NCBI RefSeq assembly: GCF_000278725.1
Contig: NZ_ALCA01000022.1
Span: forward strand, 1-24,544
DNA from: Actinomyces sp. ICM47
GTDB lineage: Bacteria > Actinomycetota > Actinomycetes > Actinomycetales > Actinomycetaceae
Reading direction: 5' to 3'
Length of the DNA stretch: 24,544 nt
Positions within the stretch are counted from its first letter, which is position 1; every line of letters starts with the position of its first letter. The notes below the pieces were generated by a model. It made no database searches. It saw only the letters and a list, made by a program, of their open reading frames with translations, and was not told the origin of the DNA. A program made the translations under genes and the position numbers. This document shows positions 1 through 8,716 of this stretch, in pieces.

Positions 1-10
1 CTAACAGCAC

Positions 11-3000
11 TCAGTGCTTGGCGACGCTCACCGCGAGCTTGTCGCCAGCCTCGACCGTCAGCGACAGCGCGAGGGTCTCGGCGGCGATCATGTCGCGCCA
101 GGCCTCCACGTCGGCCACGTGATCGGACGGCACCGTCAGCGACAGGTCGATGCGGTCCGCAATGTGCAGGCCGGCGTTCTTACGCTCGTCCTGGACGGCA
201 CGCACGACGTCGCGGGCGTAGCCCTCGGCCTCGAGCTCGGGGGTCAGCTCCGTATCGAGCACCACGAAGGTGCCCGACGCCAGCACGTCCGCGACCTGTC
301 CCTCGGCAGCATCCACGGAGGTAGACACCGAGAACATGTCACCGGTCAGCTCCAGCGGAGCGCCGTCAACCACGACGCCCGGGAAACGGCACGCGCCATC
401 TTCCGCCAGCTCCCACTCACCGGACTTCTGAGCCTTGAACAGCTGGCTCGTCAGCTTACGAACCGACGGGGCGAAGGCGCGCGGGTTCAGGCTCAGCTCG
501 GTGCGCACGCTCAAGCCCGAATTCTCCGGCGCGGAGAACACCACGGACTTCACGTTCACCTCGGAAGCAATCAGGTCCGCGAAGGGCTCCAAGGCAGCAA
601 AGTGCTCGGAGACGACCTGCAGGGAGGCCAGCGGCTGGCGCACACGCAGCTGATGCGTCTTGCGCAGCGCGTGAGCCGACGACACAATCGAACGAACCTC
701 ATCCATGGCGGCGACCAGCTCAGGGGCATCCACGGCCTCGTCGATAACCGGGTAGTCCGTCAGGTGCACGGACTCTCCGCCCGTCAGGCCACGCCAGATC
801 TCCTCGCCCAGCAACGGCAGCAGGGGTGCCGCCAGCTCCATGAGCGTCACGAGAGCCGTGTACAGCGTGTCGAACGCGGCGCTGTCCTCGTCCCAGAAGC
901 GCTGACGCTGGGTACGCACGTACCAGTTCGTCAGAACATCCAGGTAGTCGCGAACCGCCTCGCACGCACCCGCCACGTCATAGGCATCCAGCGCGCCGCG
1001 CACATCCTCAACGAGGGTACGGGTGTGCGCCAGCAGGTAACGGTCCATCTGCACCAGCGCGGCCACGGCCTCGGGCGAGGACAGGTCGATGCGCTTCGCT
1101 TCGTAACCCTCACCCTTGTTGCAGGCACCCGCGTACAGCGTGAAGAAGTAGTACGTGTTCCAGATCGGCAGCAGCACCTGACGGACGGTGTCGCGGATCG
1201 ACTCCTCCTTGACGATCAGGTTGCCGCCGCGCACGACCGGACTCGACATGAGGAACCAACGCATCGCGTCGGAACCGTACTTGTTGAACACCTCGGCCAC
1301 GTCCGGATAGTTACGCAGCGACTTACTCATCTTCAGGCCGTCGTCACCCAGCACGATGCCGTGAGAGACACAGGAGCGGAACGCGGGGCGATCGAAGAGG
1401 GCGGTCGCCAGGACGTGCAGCGTGTAGAACCAGCCGCGCGTCTGACCGATGTACTCGACGATGAAGTCGCCCGGGTAGTGGTTCTCGAACCACTCCTGGT
1501 TTTCGAACGGGTAGTGCACCTGCGCGAAGGGCATCGAGCCGGACTCGAACCAGCAGTCGAACACGTCGGAGATACGACGCATCGTCGACTTGCCCGTCGG
1601 GTCGTCCGGGTTCGGGCGCGTCAGAGAGTCGATGAAGGGACGGTGGAAGTCCGTGACCTCCACGCCGAAGTCGGCTTCAAGCTCCGCGATGGAGCCGTAG
1701 ACGTCCGTGCGCGGGTAGGCCGGATCGTCCGACACCCACACGGGGATCGGCGCGCCCCAGAAGCGGTTACGCGAGATCGACCAGTCGCGGGCGCCCTCCA
1801 GCCACTTGCCGAAGATGCCGTCCTTGGTGTGCGCGGGGGTCCAGGTGATCTCTTGGTTGAGCTCGACCATGCGGTCGCGGATCTGGGTCACGCGCACGAA
1901 CCAGGAGGACACGGCCTTGTACATGAGGGGCTTGCGGCAGCGCCAGCAGTGCGGGTAGGAGTGCACGTAGGACTTCTCGCGCACCAGCACGGCGCGGATC
2001 TCGGGGGCGCGGCGCGCGATGGGACCGCCCTGCTCGCGCAGGTCGGCGACCACGTAGCGGTTCGCGTCGAAGATCTGCATGCCCTCGTAGTCGGGGACCT
2101 CCGAGGTGAAGACGCCGCCCTCGTCGACGGGCATAACGAGGCCGATGCCGTACTCCATGCACGTCCACATGTCGTCCTCACCGAAGGCGGGTGCCTGGTG
2201 GACGAGGCCGGTGCCATCCGTCGTCGTCACGTAGTCAGCGGCGATGATGGACCAGCCGTTGGGGCCGGGGGCACCGCCTTCGGCGCGGCGCTCGGGCGTG
2301 TCGAAGTAGTCGTAGATCGGGTGGTAGTGGAGGCCCACCAGCTCGTGGCCCTTGTAGGTGGCGACGATGGTGTGGTCCTCGCCCAGCTCCTTGACATAGG
2401 AGGGGATCAGGTCGGTGGCGATGAGGACACGCTCGCCCGCGAGGTTGCCCTCGTGGTCGGCCGCGACCTCGACGAGGGAGTACTCGATCTGCGGCCCCAC
2501 GGCGACGGCCGAGTTCGAGGGCAGGGTCCAGGGCGTGGTCGTCCAGATGAGCGCCAGTTCGGGGCGCGCCGAATCCTCACGCAGCTTCTTCTCCAGACGC
2601 AGGCCCACCGTCACCGTGTTGTCGGTGCGGTCCTGGTAGACCTCGTCGTCCATCTTGAGCTCGTGATTGCTCAGAGGCGTGCGGTCGTTCCAACAGTAGG
2701 GCAGGACGCGGTGACCCTGGTAGGCAAGGCCCTTGTCGTAGAGCTGCTTGAATGCCCACAGCACGGACTCGGTGTAGGACATATCGAGCGTCTTGTAGTC
2801 GTGCTCGAAGTCCACCCAGCGGGCCTGTCGGGTGACGTACTCTTCCCATTCCTTCGTGTAGCGCAGGACGGAGGAACGGCAGGCCGCGTTGAACGCCTCG
2901 ATGCCGACGCCACCCTCACGGGTGATCTCGGTGACGTCCTCGATACCGAGCTGGCGCTGCGCCTCGAGCTCGGCGGGCAGGCCGTGCGTGTCCCAGCCGA

Positions 3001-3289
3001 AGCGACGCTCGACGCGGTGGCCCTTCATGGTCTGGTAGCGGCCCACCACGTCCTTGACGTAGCCGGTCAGGAGGTGACCGTAGTGGGGCAGGCCGTTGGC
3101 GAAAGGCGGACCATCGTAGAACACGAACTCGTTAGAGCCGTGCTCGCCGGCGTCGCGCATCTGCACCGACTTGCGGAAGGTGTCGTCGCTCGCCCAGAAG
3201 GCCAGCGTGGATGCTTCCATGGTCGGGAAGGAAGGGCTGGGGTCCACCTCGTCTTGCCGGTGGCGGGGATAGAAGCCGTGCTTCGTCAT
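11..3289 (-). CDS. ileS: Isoleucine--tRNA ligase (IleRS, long HYGH/eukaryote-like class)
   Basis: Charges tRNA-Ile with isoleucine in the cytoplasm and edits mischarged valine. The 1092-residue product carries the class I signatures: HYGH at residues 69-72, in the context [12 protein letters not shown], and KMSKS at residues 653-657, in the context [13 protein letters not shown]. Between them lies the CP1 editing region, with the [14 protein letters not shown] segment. The HYGH form and the length over 1050 residues match the type 2, eukaryote-like IleRS found in actinobacteria rather than the shorter HIGH form of most bacteria. The ATG start is supported by a GAGGA Shine-Dalgarno sequence 5-9 bases upstream and by the T-box leader directly ahead. 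The gene is complete; its stop lies 10 bases inside the window edge. Identification is essentially certain from motifs and length. Confidence 0.97.
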   Translation of the reverse strand: MTKHGFYPRHRQDEVDPSPSFPTMEASTLAFWASDDTFRKSVQMRDAGEHGSNEFVFYDGPPFANGLPHYGHLLTGYVKDVVGRYQTMKGHRVERRFGWDTHGLPAELEAQRQLGIEDVTEITREGGVGIEAFNAACRSSVLRYTKEWEEYVTRQARWVDFEHDYKTLDMSYTESVLWAFKQLYDKGLAYQGHRVLPYCWNDRTPLSNHELKMDDEVYQDRTDNTVTVGLRLEKKLREDSARPELALIWTTTPWTLPSNSAVAVGPQIEYSLVEVAADHEGNLAGERVLIATDLIPSYVKELGEDHTIVATYKGHELVGLHYHPIYDYFDTPERRAEGGAPGPNGWSIIAADYVTTTDGTGLVHQAPAFGEDDMWTCMEYGIGLVMPVDEGGVFTSEVPDYEGMQIFDANRYVVADLREQGGPIARRAPEIRAVLVREKSYVHSYPHCWRCRKPLMYKAVSSWFVRVTQIRDRMVELNQEITWTPAHTKDGIFGKWLEGARDWSISRNRFWGAPIPVWVSDDPAYPRTDVYGSIAELEADFGVEVTDFHRPFIDSLTRPNPDDPTGKSTMRRISDVFDCWFESGSMPFAQVHYPFENQEWFENHYPGDFIVEYIGQTRGWFYTLHVLATALFDRPAFRSCVSHGIVLGDDGLKMSKSLRNYPDVAEVFNKYGSDAMRWFLMSSPVVRGGNLIVKEESIRDTVRQVLLPIWNTYYFFTLYAGACNKGEGYEAKRIDLSSPEAVAALVQMDRYLLAHTRTLVEDVRGALDAYDVAGACEAVRDYLDVLTNWYVRTQRQRFWDEDSAAFDTLYTALVTLMELAAPLLPLLGEEIWRGLTGGESVHLTDYPVIDEAVDAPELVAAMDEVRSIVSSAHALRKTHQLRVRQPLASLQVVSEHFAALEPFADLIASEVNVKSVVFSAPENSGLSVRTELSLNPRAFAPSVRKLTSQLFKAQKSGEWELAEDGACRFPGVVVDGAPLELTGDMFSVSTSVDAAEGQVADVLASGTFVVLDTELTPELEAEGYARDVVRAVQDERKNAGLHIADRIDLSLTVPSDHVADVEAWRDMIAAETLALSLTVEAGDKLAVSVAKH

Positions 3290-3290
3290 G

Positions 3291-3520
3291 AGTGTCCTCG
3301 TCTCGCGCCTATACAGGGACGAGGACCGGCGTCGCCGGCACCCGCGGTACCACCCCGCTTGCCGCTCCCGTTGGTCGGGTGCGGCCGCTTCGTTGGGGCT
3401 GTGTCGGGCCCTCCCGTCCGGTTCTACTGGAGGGGACGAGGCCGTGGCCGGCTATCGCTGCCCTCTTTCTTCCGGATGCTCCCCGGTGATACCCCGCTGT
3501 CGCGGGCCGGATCGTAGCGA
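3291..3520 (-). promoter_or_regulatory. Translational T-box riboswitch of ileS
   Basis: The minus strand ahead of ileS carries the canonical T-box TGGTACCGCGG at 3352-3342. About 135 bases further upstream is a short Stem I block reading GTATCACCGGGGAGC, with an ATC isoleucine specifier at 3490-3488, followed by an AGTAGAACCGGACGGG block of the kind seen in actinobacterial ileS leaders. There is no U-tract terminator; a hairpin that traps the ribosome-binding site sits just before the start codon. Established knowledge: in actinobacteria this class senses uncharged tRNA-Ile and opens the ribosome-binding site rather than controlling termination. The exact 5' end is estimated. Confidence 0.9.
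3294..3326 (-). promoter_or_regulatory. Shine-Dalgarno sequestering hairpin of the ileS T-box
   Basis: A perfect 9-base inverted repeat, GTCCTCGTC (minus 3326-3318) and GACGAGGAC (minus 3302-3294), has a 15-base loop. The 3' arm contains the GAGGA Shine-Dalgarno sequence of ileS. Its pairing would hide the ribosome-binding site when tRNA-Ile is charged, so it is the expression platform of the T-box. Confidence 0.8.
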
Positions 3521-3526
3521 AAAACC

Positions 3527-3532
3527 AGTGTA
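3527..3532 (-). promoter_or_regulatory. Possible -10 box of ileS
   Basis: TACACT on the minus strand fits the actinobacterial TANNNT -10 consensus and would start transcription near 3520, just ahead of T-box Stem I. No convincing -35 element is visible, so the call rests on position and the hexamer only. Confidence 0.35.
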
Positions 3533-3660
3533 GCGAAGCGACTGTTCAGATGCCCATCGGGGGCGCGTCTGTCTGCCCACAGCGCAGGCGTGCTCTTCCC
3601 GTCTCGGTGCACGGCCTCGTTGCCACGGCGCGTGCTTTCGGGGAGCGCGCAGCCCTGCAC

Positions 3661-3666
3661 TAGAGT
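3661..3666 (+). promoter_or_regulatory. Candidate -10 box of a leaderless permease transcript
   Basis: TAGAGT is followed by exactly six bases and then the GTG start at 3673, so transcription would begin at or within a base of the start codon. No Shine-Dalgarno sequence of normal spacing precedes the GTG. The same hexamer and spacing occur before the M13 peptidase gene at 17410-17422. The -35 region is weak. Confidence 0.45.
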
Positions 3667-3672
3667 TGTGGG

Positions 3673-4692
3673 GTGTTTAAAACGGAAACGAAACGCCCCG
3701 CGCGCCCCTGGGGTGCGCTCGTCGGTGTGTGCGTGATCGCCGCGCTGCTGGTCGTCTGGGCGTTGCAGGGGTCCCTATCCGGCGCGGGTTTCCCGGTTGG
3801 GCGCGCAGCGACGATTGCGGTGGGCATGACCCTGCAGGCGATCCCCTTTCTCCTCCTGGGTGTCTTCGTCGCCGAACTCATCGAGGCCTACCTCTCCCCC
3901 GCGCTCATCGCCCGGGTGTTCCCGACAAACCCTCTCGCGTCGGTGCTGACTGCGCTCCTCGCAGCTTTCGTGCTGCCCGTGTGCGATTGCTCGGCCGTTC
4001 CGATTTTCCGTTCCCTCCTGCGCAAGGGGGTTCCCCTGTCGGCGGCGACGACCCTCATGCTGGCCTCCCCCGCGATCAACCCGCTGGTATTCGCCTCGAC
4101 GCTCTACGCCTTCGGGTCGTGGTCGCTCGTCGCGGCGCGGGTCGGCCTCTCGGTCGTCGTCGCCCTCACGGTCGGCCTGTCTATGCTGGTCATTCCTCCA
4201 CGCGCGCTGCGCGAGGAGAGCCTGTCGGACACCGATCACGGGGGCGACGCGTGTTGCTGCGAGCACGGGTGCGAGATGCCCGACCGGAGCGTCTCTGGCG
4301 TGTTGGCAGCGACTGGTCGGTCGTTTGGGCGAATTTTGCCGTTCTTACTGGGAGGCGTGGCCGCATCAACGGTGGCACAGGTGCTGTGGCCGGTGTCGTC
4401 GTTGCTGTCGGGGCTGCCTGCGGCGGGCGCGTTGGCTCTGATGATGGGAGCGGGTTTCGCCCTGTCCCTGTGTTCATCGTCTGATGCGGTAATTGCACGC
4501 TCGTTCGCCTCATTGGCACCGACAGGTGCTCTCATGGGCTTCATGGTGTACGGGCCGATGATGGACGTAAAGAACGTAGCGTTGTTGTCGTCGCAGTTCC
4601 GCGGAACATTTGTGGCGCGCCTGTTCGTGACGGTGACAGCAGTTGCCGCGTTGGTTGTTGGCGGCTCCTGGTGGATGGGGGTTCTCTCGTGA
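3673..4692 (+). CDS. YraQ/ArsP-type permease (DUF318 family)
   Basis: A 339-residue integral membrane protein with about eight hydrophobic segments. Family hallmarks are the CDCSAVPIF block (C104 and C106) and ASPAINPLVF near residues 131-140, both typical of the YraQ/ArsP_1 permeases (Pfam PF03773). ArsP relatives export trivalent organoarsenicals; the role of YraQ branches is not settled. The loop around residues 186-205 is rich in potential metal ligands, including CCCEHGC at 194-200, which suggests a metal or metalloid substrate. Translation starts at GTG, apparently on a leaderless transcript. The stop overlaps the start of the next gene (GTGA), so the two are very likely translationally coupled partners. 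No arsenic gene (arsR, arsC) lies nearby. Confidence 0.85.
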   Translation: MFKTETKRPARPWGALVGVCVIAALLVVWALQGSLSGAGFPVGRAATIAVGMTLQAIPFLLLGVFVAELIEAYLSPALIARVFPTNPLASVLTALLAAFVLPVCDCSAVPIFRSLLRKGVPLSAATTLMLASPAINPLVFASTLYAFGSWSLVAARVGLSVVVALTVGLSMLVIPPRALREESLSDTDHGGDACCCEHGCEMPDRSVSGVLAATGRSFGRILPFLLGGVAASTVAQVLWPVSSLLSGLPAAGALALMMGAGFALSLCSSSDAVIARSFASLAPTGALMGFMVYGPMMDVKNVALLSSQFRGTFVARLFVTVTAVAALVVGGSWWMGVLS

Positions 4693-5570
4693 AGCTGTTG
4701 GATCGGATTGCTCCCACCCTGGAGGCCCTGTCTCTGGCGGGGTTGGGTGCTGCGCTCGCATGGATGGCGCTGTCGGGACGCTACGGGTCATTCGTGCCAC
4801 CGTCGGCGCGGCTGGGCATCCTCGCATCAGGCGTCGGCTTGTTGGCGTGCGCGCTGGCACTATCGTCGCGTCTGGAGGTGGGCGAGGGTGAGCACACCCA
4901 TGGTGAGCACACCCATGCGCCCGCGTCGTCGCGTCGTGGGCTGACGCGCGCCAGCGTGGCTATCCTGGCCGCCCTCATCCTGATCCTTCCCTTCCGCGTG
5001 TCCCCCTCTGAGCTGGCCGCAACCACGATTAGCGCGCGTGCCGCAGATACCGAAGACGAGGCCGAGGCGGACCCCGGCGCACCATCCGAGGACAGCTCCT
5101 CCGCTCCCCCCGCGAGCGCGGATGGGGGCACGCAGTCGGCCACCCCGGGTGGGAGCCAGAGCGGGGGTGGGTCCCAGGCCTCGTCGAGTGGAGTGTTGGA
5201 GCTGACGACGGAGAATTTTGCTGCTCAGGTTGAGGAATTGGCGTCTCATGGGAAGGTGCATGATGGTCAGCGTGTGGAGTTGACGGGTTTTGTGATGAGC
5301 GAGGCTTCGGCGCGGGGGCAGGCGTCGATTCCGCGGTTGACGCAGGAGGAGAGTTTCGCGGTGGCGCGTATGGCGATTTGGTGTTGTGCGGCGGACGCGT
5401 ATGCGATTGGTTTTGCGGTGCGGTGGGACGGAGCGGTTCCTGCGGCGGATAGTTGGGTGCGGGTGCGTGGGACGTTGCGTCTGCGTGGTGCGAAGGCGCT
5501 GGTTATTGATGCTGAGTCGGTGGAGGTGACGAGTGCTCCGGATCCGGAGTTTGTGATTCAGAAGCGGTGA
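4689..5570 (+). CDS. TIGR03943-type membrane protein, partner of the YraQ-type permease
   Basis: A 293-residue protein of the TIGR03943/YcgQ (DUF1980) type, which commonly sits beside YraQ-type permeases and has been called a permease subunit; its biochemical role is unknown. Hydrophobic segments lie near residues 10-25 and 37-55 and again near 92-108. A His-rich loop, EHTHGEHTHA (residues 68-77), separates them. A low-complexity Ser/Gly/Ala/Asp linker follows, then the conserved soluble domain with WCCAADAYAIGF and WVRVRGTLR. I chose the GTG at 4689 because it overlaps the upstream TGA and follows a G-rich Shine-Dalgarno sequence at 4674-4681; a GTG 18 bases earlier is also open. The last 124 codons have third-base usage unlike the rest of the gene. 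The His-rich loop supports, but does not prove, metal handling. Confidence 0.8.
   Translation: MKLLDRIAPTLEALSLAGLGAALAWMALSGRYGSFVPPSARLGILASGVGLLACALALSSRLEVGEGEHTHGEHTHAPASSRRGLTRASVAILAALILILPFRVSPSELAATTISARAADTEDEAEADPGAPSEDSSSAPPASADGGTQSATPGGSQSGGGSQASSSGVLELTTENFAAQVEELASHGKVHDGQRVELTGFVMSEASARGQASIPRLTQEESFAVARMAIWCCAADAYAIGFAVRWDGAVPAADSWVRVRGTLRLRGAKALVIDAESVEVTSAPDPEFVIQKR
4888..4917 (+). repeat. Perfect 15-bp tandem duplication encoding the EHTHG metal-ligand motif
   Basis: GTGAGCACACCCATG occurs twice back to back (4888-4902 and 4903-4917). In frame it gives EHTHGEHTH, doubling a His-x-His pair in the loop between membrane segments of the TIGR03943-type protein. Copy number could change by slippage without a frameshift. 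Confidence 0.85.
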
Positions 5571-5582
5571 ACACCAACACGC

Positions 5583-5602
5583 TAAGTGACTTAGATCACT
5601 TA
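5583..5602 (+). promoter_or_regulatory. Operator-like inverted repeat upstream of the MFS-sulfatase genes
   Basis: TAAGTGA-CTTAGA-TCACTTA has perfect 7-bp arms and a 6-bp spacer. It lies beside TANNNT-type -10 candidates (TACTAT at 5601-5606, TATGTT at 5604-5609). The core AGTGAC-N4-ATCA recurs upstream of the ROK regulator at 8793-8806, making it the best candidate binding site for that regulator. Confidence 0.55.
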
Positions 5603-5611
5603 CTATGTTTA

Positions 5612-5629
5612 TGTCCGTTAGCTCGGACA
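5612..5629 (+). promoter_or_regulatory. Second operator-like inverted repeat in the MFS promoter
   Basis: TGTCCG-TTAGCT-CGGACA has 6-bp arms and a 6-bp spacer, the same geometry as the repeat centred 28 bp upstream but with unrelated arms. It would lie at or just after the transcription start, where a repressor could block initiation. The binding protein is unknown. Confidence 0.45.
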
Positions 5630-5647
5630 CAAATTGAGGCGCGTAGC

Positions 5648-5688
5648 GTGAGGAATGCGCACACGGCAGGCGCGGGCGCATTCCTCAC
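5648..5688 (+). promoter_or_regulatory. Strong 5'-UTR hairpin before the MFS transporter
   Basis: Perfect 13-bp arms (GTGAGGAATGCGC at 5648-5660, its complement at 5676-5688) enclose a 15-base loop. The 3' arm ends four bases before the AAGGACG Shine-Dalgarno sequence of the transporter. There is no U-tract, so a role in translation control or mRNA stability is more likely than termination. Confidence 0.6.
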
Positions 5689-5704
5689 CTTCAAGGACGA
5701 AGAC

Positions 5705-7153
5705 ATGTCTACGACACCCTCACTCACGCCTCGCGAGAAGAACGCGAGGCGCTATGCGACAACGCTGGCGATCATCGCCACCCTCGGCCCGTTCTTTTAC
5801 GGTTTTGAGGGCATGGTCCTCAACGCCGCCATCAAGGCGGTGGGTACCACCTTCGAACTCGGCCCTATTCTTCAGGGTGTTGCGGGCGCGGCTGGCGTCA
5901 TCGGTGGCCTGTTCGGGGCGCTCGCCGCGGGCCGTATCTCTGATCGGATCGGCCGCAAGACCACGCTCATGTGGGTCGGGCCTTTCCTCCTGTTCGAGGC
6001 CCTCCTCGGCCCAATCTCTCCGCTGCTGGGCGGCTTCGGCTACCCATTCTTGCTCCTGACCCGCATCATTGGCGGCATCGGTTTTGGCGCGGCGACCACG
6101 GTTGCCCCCGGCTACGTCGCCGAGATCGCCCCAGCCGACATCCGCGGGCGCCTCATCGGATTCCGCCAACTCGCGATCATTCTGGGCCTGTTCTTCGCGG
6201 GCCTCATCAACACGGCGGTCGTCTCGTTCACGGGCGGCGCGGCGCGGCCTGCGTTCGGAGGCCTCATGACCTGGCAGGTTCTCTTCGCATGCCTGATCAT
6301 TCCGGCGCTTCTCTTCGTCGTCTTCACGGCGAAGATCCCCGAGTCCCCACGCTACCTGGTTTCCGTGGGACGCACCGACGAGGCCGAGGCCATCCTGGCG
6401 AAGGTCAGCGCAGAGGCGGATCCAGCCGCACGCGTCACCGCCATCGCCGAGTCTCTGACGGCCACCGGCGGTGCGAAGCTGTCGATTGGCCAGATCCTGT
6501 CCTCGAAGTGGCGCGGCCTGGTCTTCGTCGGCATGGCGATCGCTGCCTTCCAGCAACTCACCGGTATCAACGGCGTGTTCTTCTACTCGAACTCCCTGTT
6601 CGCCGCCGTCGGCTTCACCGAGTCGATGGCCTTGGCCCAGACTCTGCTCATCACGGCCTTCAAGATCGTCGGCGTTCTGTCGGGCATCATGCTGGTGGAT
6701 CGTGTGGGCCGCAAGCGCATGCTGATCTACGGCGGCACCCTCATCTTCGTCTCCCTCGGCGTTGTGGCCACAGTCTTCACGGTCGCCCCCACGGTCGACG
6801 GCAAGCCGGACGTCGCCCACTCCCCCGTCCTGGCGTTCCTGGCGGTCGCAGCCCTGTGCACCTTCCTCCTGGGCTTCACCTCCTCGTGGGGTCCGATCTT
6901 CTCCATCGTCATGGGCGAGATGTTCCCCAACTCGATCCGCGGCGGCGCTATGTCGCTCGCGTCGGGCGCAGACTTCCTGGTCAATTTCCTGGTCGTTCTA
7001 CTCTTCCCCTTCCTCATCGCCTGGTCGCCGGCCGGCACCTACTGGATCTACTGCGCTTTCGGCGTCCTCGCCGTCATCTTCACCGCTCGCTTCCTGACCG
7101 AAACCAGCGGCACCGAACTCGAAGACATGGACACGGTCGTCGCCCAGAAGTAA
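5705..7153 (+). CDS. MFS sugar porter (sugar/H+ symporter family)
   Basis: A 482-residue major facilitator with about twelve membrane segments. Sugar-porter signatures are all present: GRISDRIGRKT after TM2, R-G-R in DIRGRLIGFRQ, PESPRYL before the central loop, QQLTGINGVFFYS in TM7, DRVGRKRM, and a C-terminal ETSGTELE in place of the usual PETKG. This places it in the sugar porter family (PF00083), which imports sugars or polyols across the inner membrane by proton symport. The ATG at 5705 is chosen because AAGGACG lies directly upstream and the protein begins with the normal short cytoplasmic tail; an earlier in-frame start would run through the promoter and operators. The sulfatase gene follows after 39 bases, so the transported compound is probably a sulfated sugar or related ester. 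That substrate is inference. Confidence 0.88.
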   Translation: MSTTPSLTPREKNARRYATTLAIIATLGPFFYGFEGMVLNAAIKAVGTTFELGPILQGVAGAAGVIGGLFGALAAGRISDRIGRKTTLMWVGPFLLFEALLGPISPLLGGFGYPFLLLTRIIGGIGFGAATTVAPGYVAEIAPADIRGRLIGFRQLAIILGLFFAGLINTAVVSFTGGAARPAFGGLMTWQVLFACLIIPALLFVVFTAKIPESPRYLVSVGRTDEAEAILAKVSAEADPAARVTAIAESLTATGGAKLSIGQILSSKWRGLVFVGMAIAAFQQLTGINGVFFYSNSLFAAVGFTESMALAQTLLITAFKIVGVLSGIMLVDRVGRKRMLIYGGTLIFVSLGVVATVFTVAPTVDGKPDVAHSPVLAFLAVAALCTFLLGFTSSWGPIFSIVMGEMFPNSIRGGAMSLASGADFLVNFLVVLLFPFLIAWSPAGTYWIYCAFGVLAVIFTARFLTETSGTELEDMDTVVAQK

Positions 7154-7192
7154 CTGGCCAACCCCCGAATTCAACGACGAAAAGACACACCA

Positions 7193-8713
7193 ATGACCGA
7201 CAAGACTCGGGACATCCCCGACAACGTACGCAACGTCCTGGTCATCATGACCGACCAGCACCGCACCGACACAATCGGCTGCCTGGGCAACCCCCACGCC
7301 CACACCCCCGTCATCGACGCAATGGGCGAATCGGGCTTCGCCTTCACCCACTGCTTCACCCCCACCGCGATCTGCACGCCGGCGCGCGCCTCACTCATGA
7401 CCGGCAAGCGCCCGGGTAAGCACCAGGTGCTGGCCAACCCCGAGTGGAACATCGCCTACCAGGTCTCGATCCCCAAGGGCACGTGGACGTACACGCAGGA
7501 GCTACGCGACGCCGGCTACAACGTCGGCATCGTCGGCAAGTACCACTGCGGATACAACCTGCCCGACGCCTTCGGCGCGGACGACGACACCTACTGGGGT
7601 GCCGAAAACCCCGTGGCCAACGAGAAGTACGTCGCCTGGCTCGAGGCCAATAACCTCCCGCCGGTGCGCGCCCACGACCTGTGGCGCGGCAAGCTCCCCG
7701 GCGGGCGCGACGGGCACATCATCGCCGCACGCCTGGACCAGCCTGAGGAGGCCACCTTCGAGCGATTCCTAGCAGACCGCGCGATCGAGAAGCTGCGCGA
7801 GTACGCGGCCGACTGGAAAAACTCGGGACAGCCTTTCTGCCTCGACGTGCACTTCTTCGGCCCTCACCTGCCCTACTTCCTGCCCGACGAGTGGTTCGAC
7901 CTGATCGACCCCGACCTCGTGGAGCTGCCGGAAAACTTCGGAGACCCCCTCATCGGCAAGCCCCCGATCCAGGAGAACTACGCGACCTACTGGTCCACGT
8001 CCTCGTTCACGAACGAGCAGTGGAAGAAGCTCATCGCGGTCTACTGGGGATACACGGCGATGATCGACTTCGAGATCGGGCGCATCATGGACGTGGCGCG
8101 CGAGCTGGGCATCCTGGATGACACGGCGGTCTTCTTCTGCGCGGACCACGGGGAGTTCACAGGCTCGCACCGCCTCAACGACAAGGGCCCGATGATGTAC
8201 GACGACATCTACAACGTCCCCTTCATCGCCCACATCCCCGGCGTGTCCACGGTGGGCCGCTCCGACGCGTTCGTCTCCCTCATCGACCTGCCGGCCACGG
8301 TCCTGGACATCGCGGGCTTGGACACCTCGCTCGTGGAGGATGGCCGCTCGATCGTGGACCTCACGCGCGGCGAGGACGTTGAGGGCTGGCGCGAGGACAT
8401 CGTGTGCGAGTTCCACGGCCACCATTTCCCCCTCCAGCAGCGCATGCTGCGCACGCGGGACTTCAAGCTCGTCATCAACCCCGAGTCAATCAACGAGCTC
8501 TACGACCTGCGCCTGGACCCCGCCGAGATGAACAACGTCTACACCGTGCCCGTGTACGACGACATCCGCAGGGAGTTGGCCACAAACCTCTACCTGCAGC
8601 TGCGCGAGCGCGGAGACCACTCCTTCGCCAAGTGGATGGCGGCGATGACGGACTTCGACATCCCACTGGTCAACACGGCTCGCTCCGACCTCGACGAGGT
8701 CACGAGCGACTAG
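7193..8713 (+). CDS. Cys-type sulfatase (S1/alkaline phosphatase superfamily), cytoplasmic
   Basis: A 506-residue sulfatase (PF00884). The activation motif C-T-P-A-R is at residues 61-65 (ICTPARASLMTGKRP), so C61 should be converted to formylglycine. Metal ligands expected for the family are visible: D21 and Q22 in MTDQHR, and D318-H319 in CADHGEFTGSH. The GPHLPYFLP segment holds another conserved His. There is no signal peptide or lipobox, so the enzyme should act in the cytoplasm on an imported sulfate ester. A Cys-type motif requires FGE or a radical SAM maturase; an anSME gene lies 1.4 kb downstream. It forms a transcript with the sugar porter 39 bases upstream and is closed by a strong hairpin. 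The family also contains phosphonate monoester hydrolases, so the precise ester is not certain. Confidence 0.92.
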   Translation: MTDKTRDIPDNVRNVLVIMTDQHRTDTIGCLGNPHAHTPVIDAMGESGFAFTHCFTPTAICTPARASLMTGKRPGKHQVLANPEWNIAYQVSIPKGTWTYTQELRDAGYNVGIVGKYHCGYNLPDAFGADDDTYWGAENPVANEKYVAWLEANNLPPVRAHDLWRGKLPGGRDGHIIAARLDQPEEATFERFLADRAIEKLREYAADWKNSGQPFCLDVHFFGPHLPYFLPDEWFDLIDPDLVELPENFGDPLIGKPPIQENYATYWSTSSFTNEQWKKLIAVYWGYTAMIDFEIGRIMDVARELGILDDTAVFFCADHGEFTGSHRLNDKGPMMYDDIYNVPFIAHIPGVSTVGRSDAFVSLIDLPATVLDIAGLDTSLVEDGRSIVDLTRGEDVEGWREDIVCEFHGHHFPLQQRMLRTRDFKLVINPESINELYDLRLDPAEMNNVYTVPVYDDIRRELATNLYLQLRERGDHSFAKWMAAMTDFDIPLVNTARSDLDEVTSD

Positions 8714-8716
8714 ACG

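Noticed and set aside
14..3517. 1167-codon open frame on the plus strand opposite ileS
   Set aside because: It mirrors ileS codon periodicity in high-GC DNA, has no recognisable domain, and runs through the T-box leader. IleRS motifs on the other strand are unambiguous.
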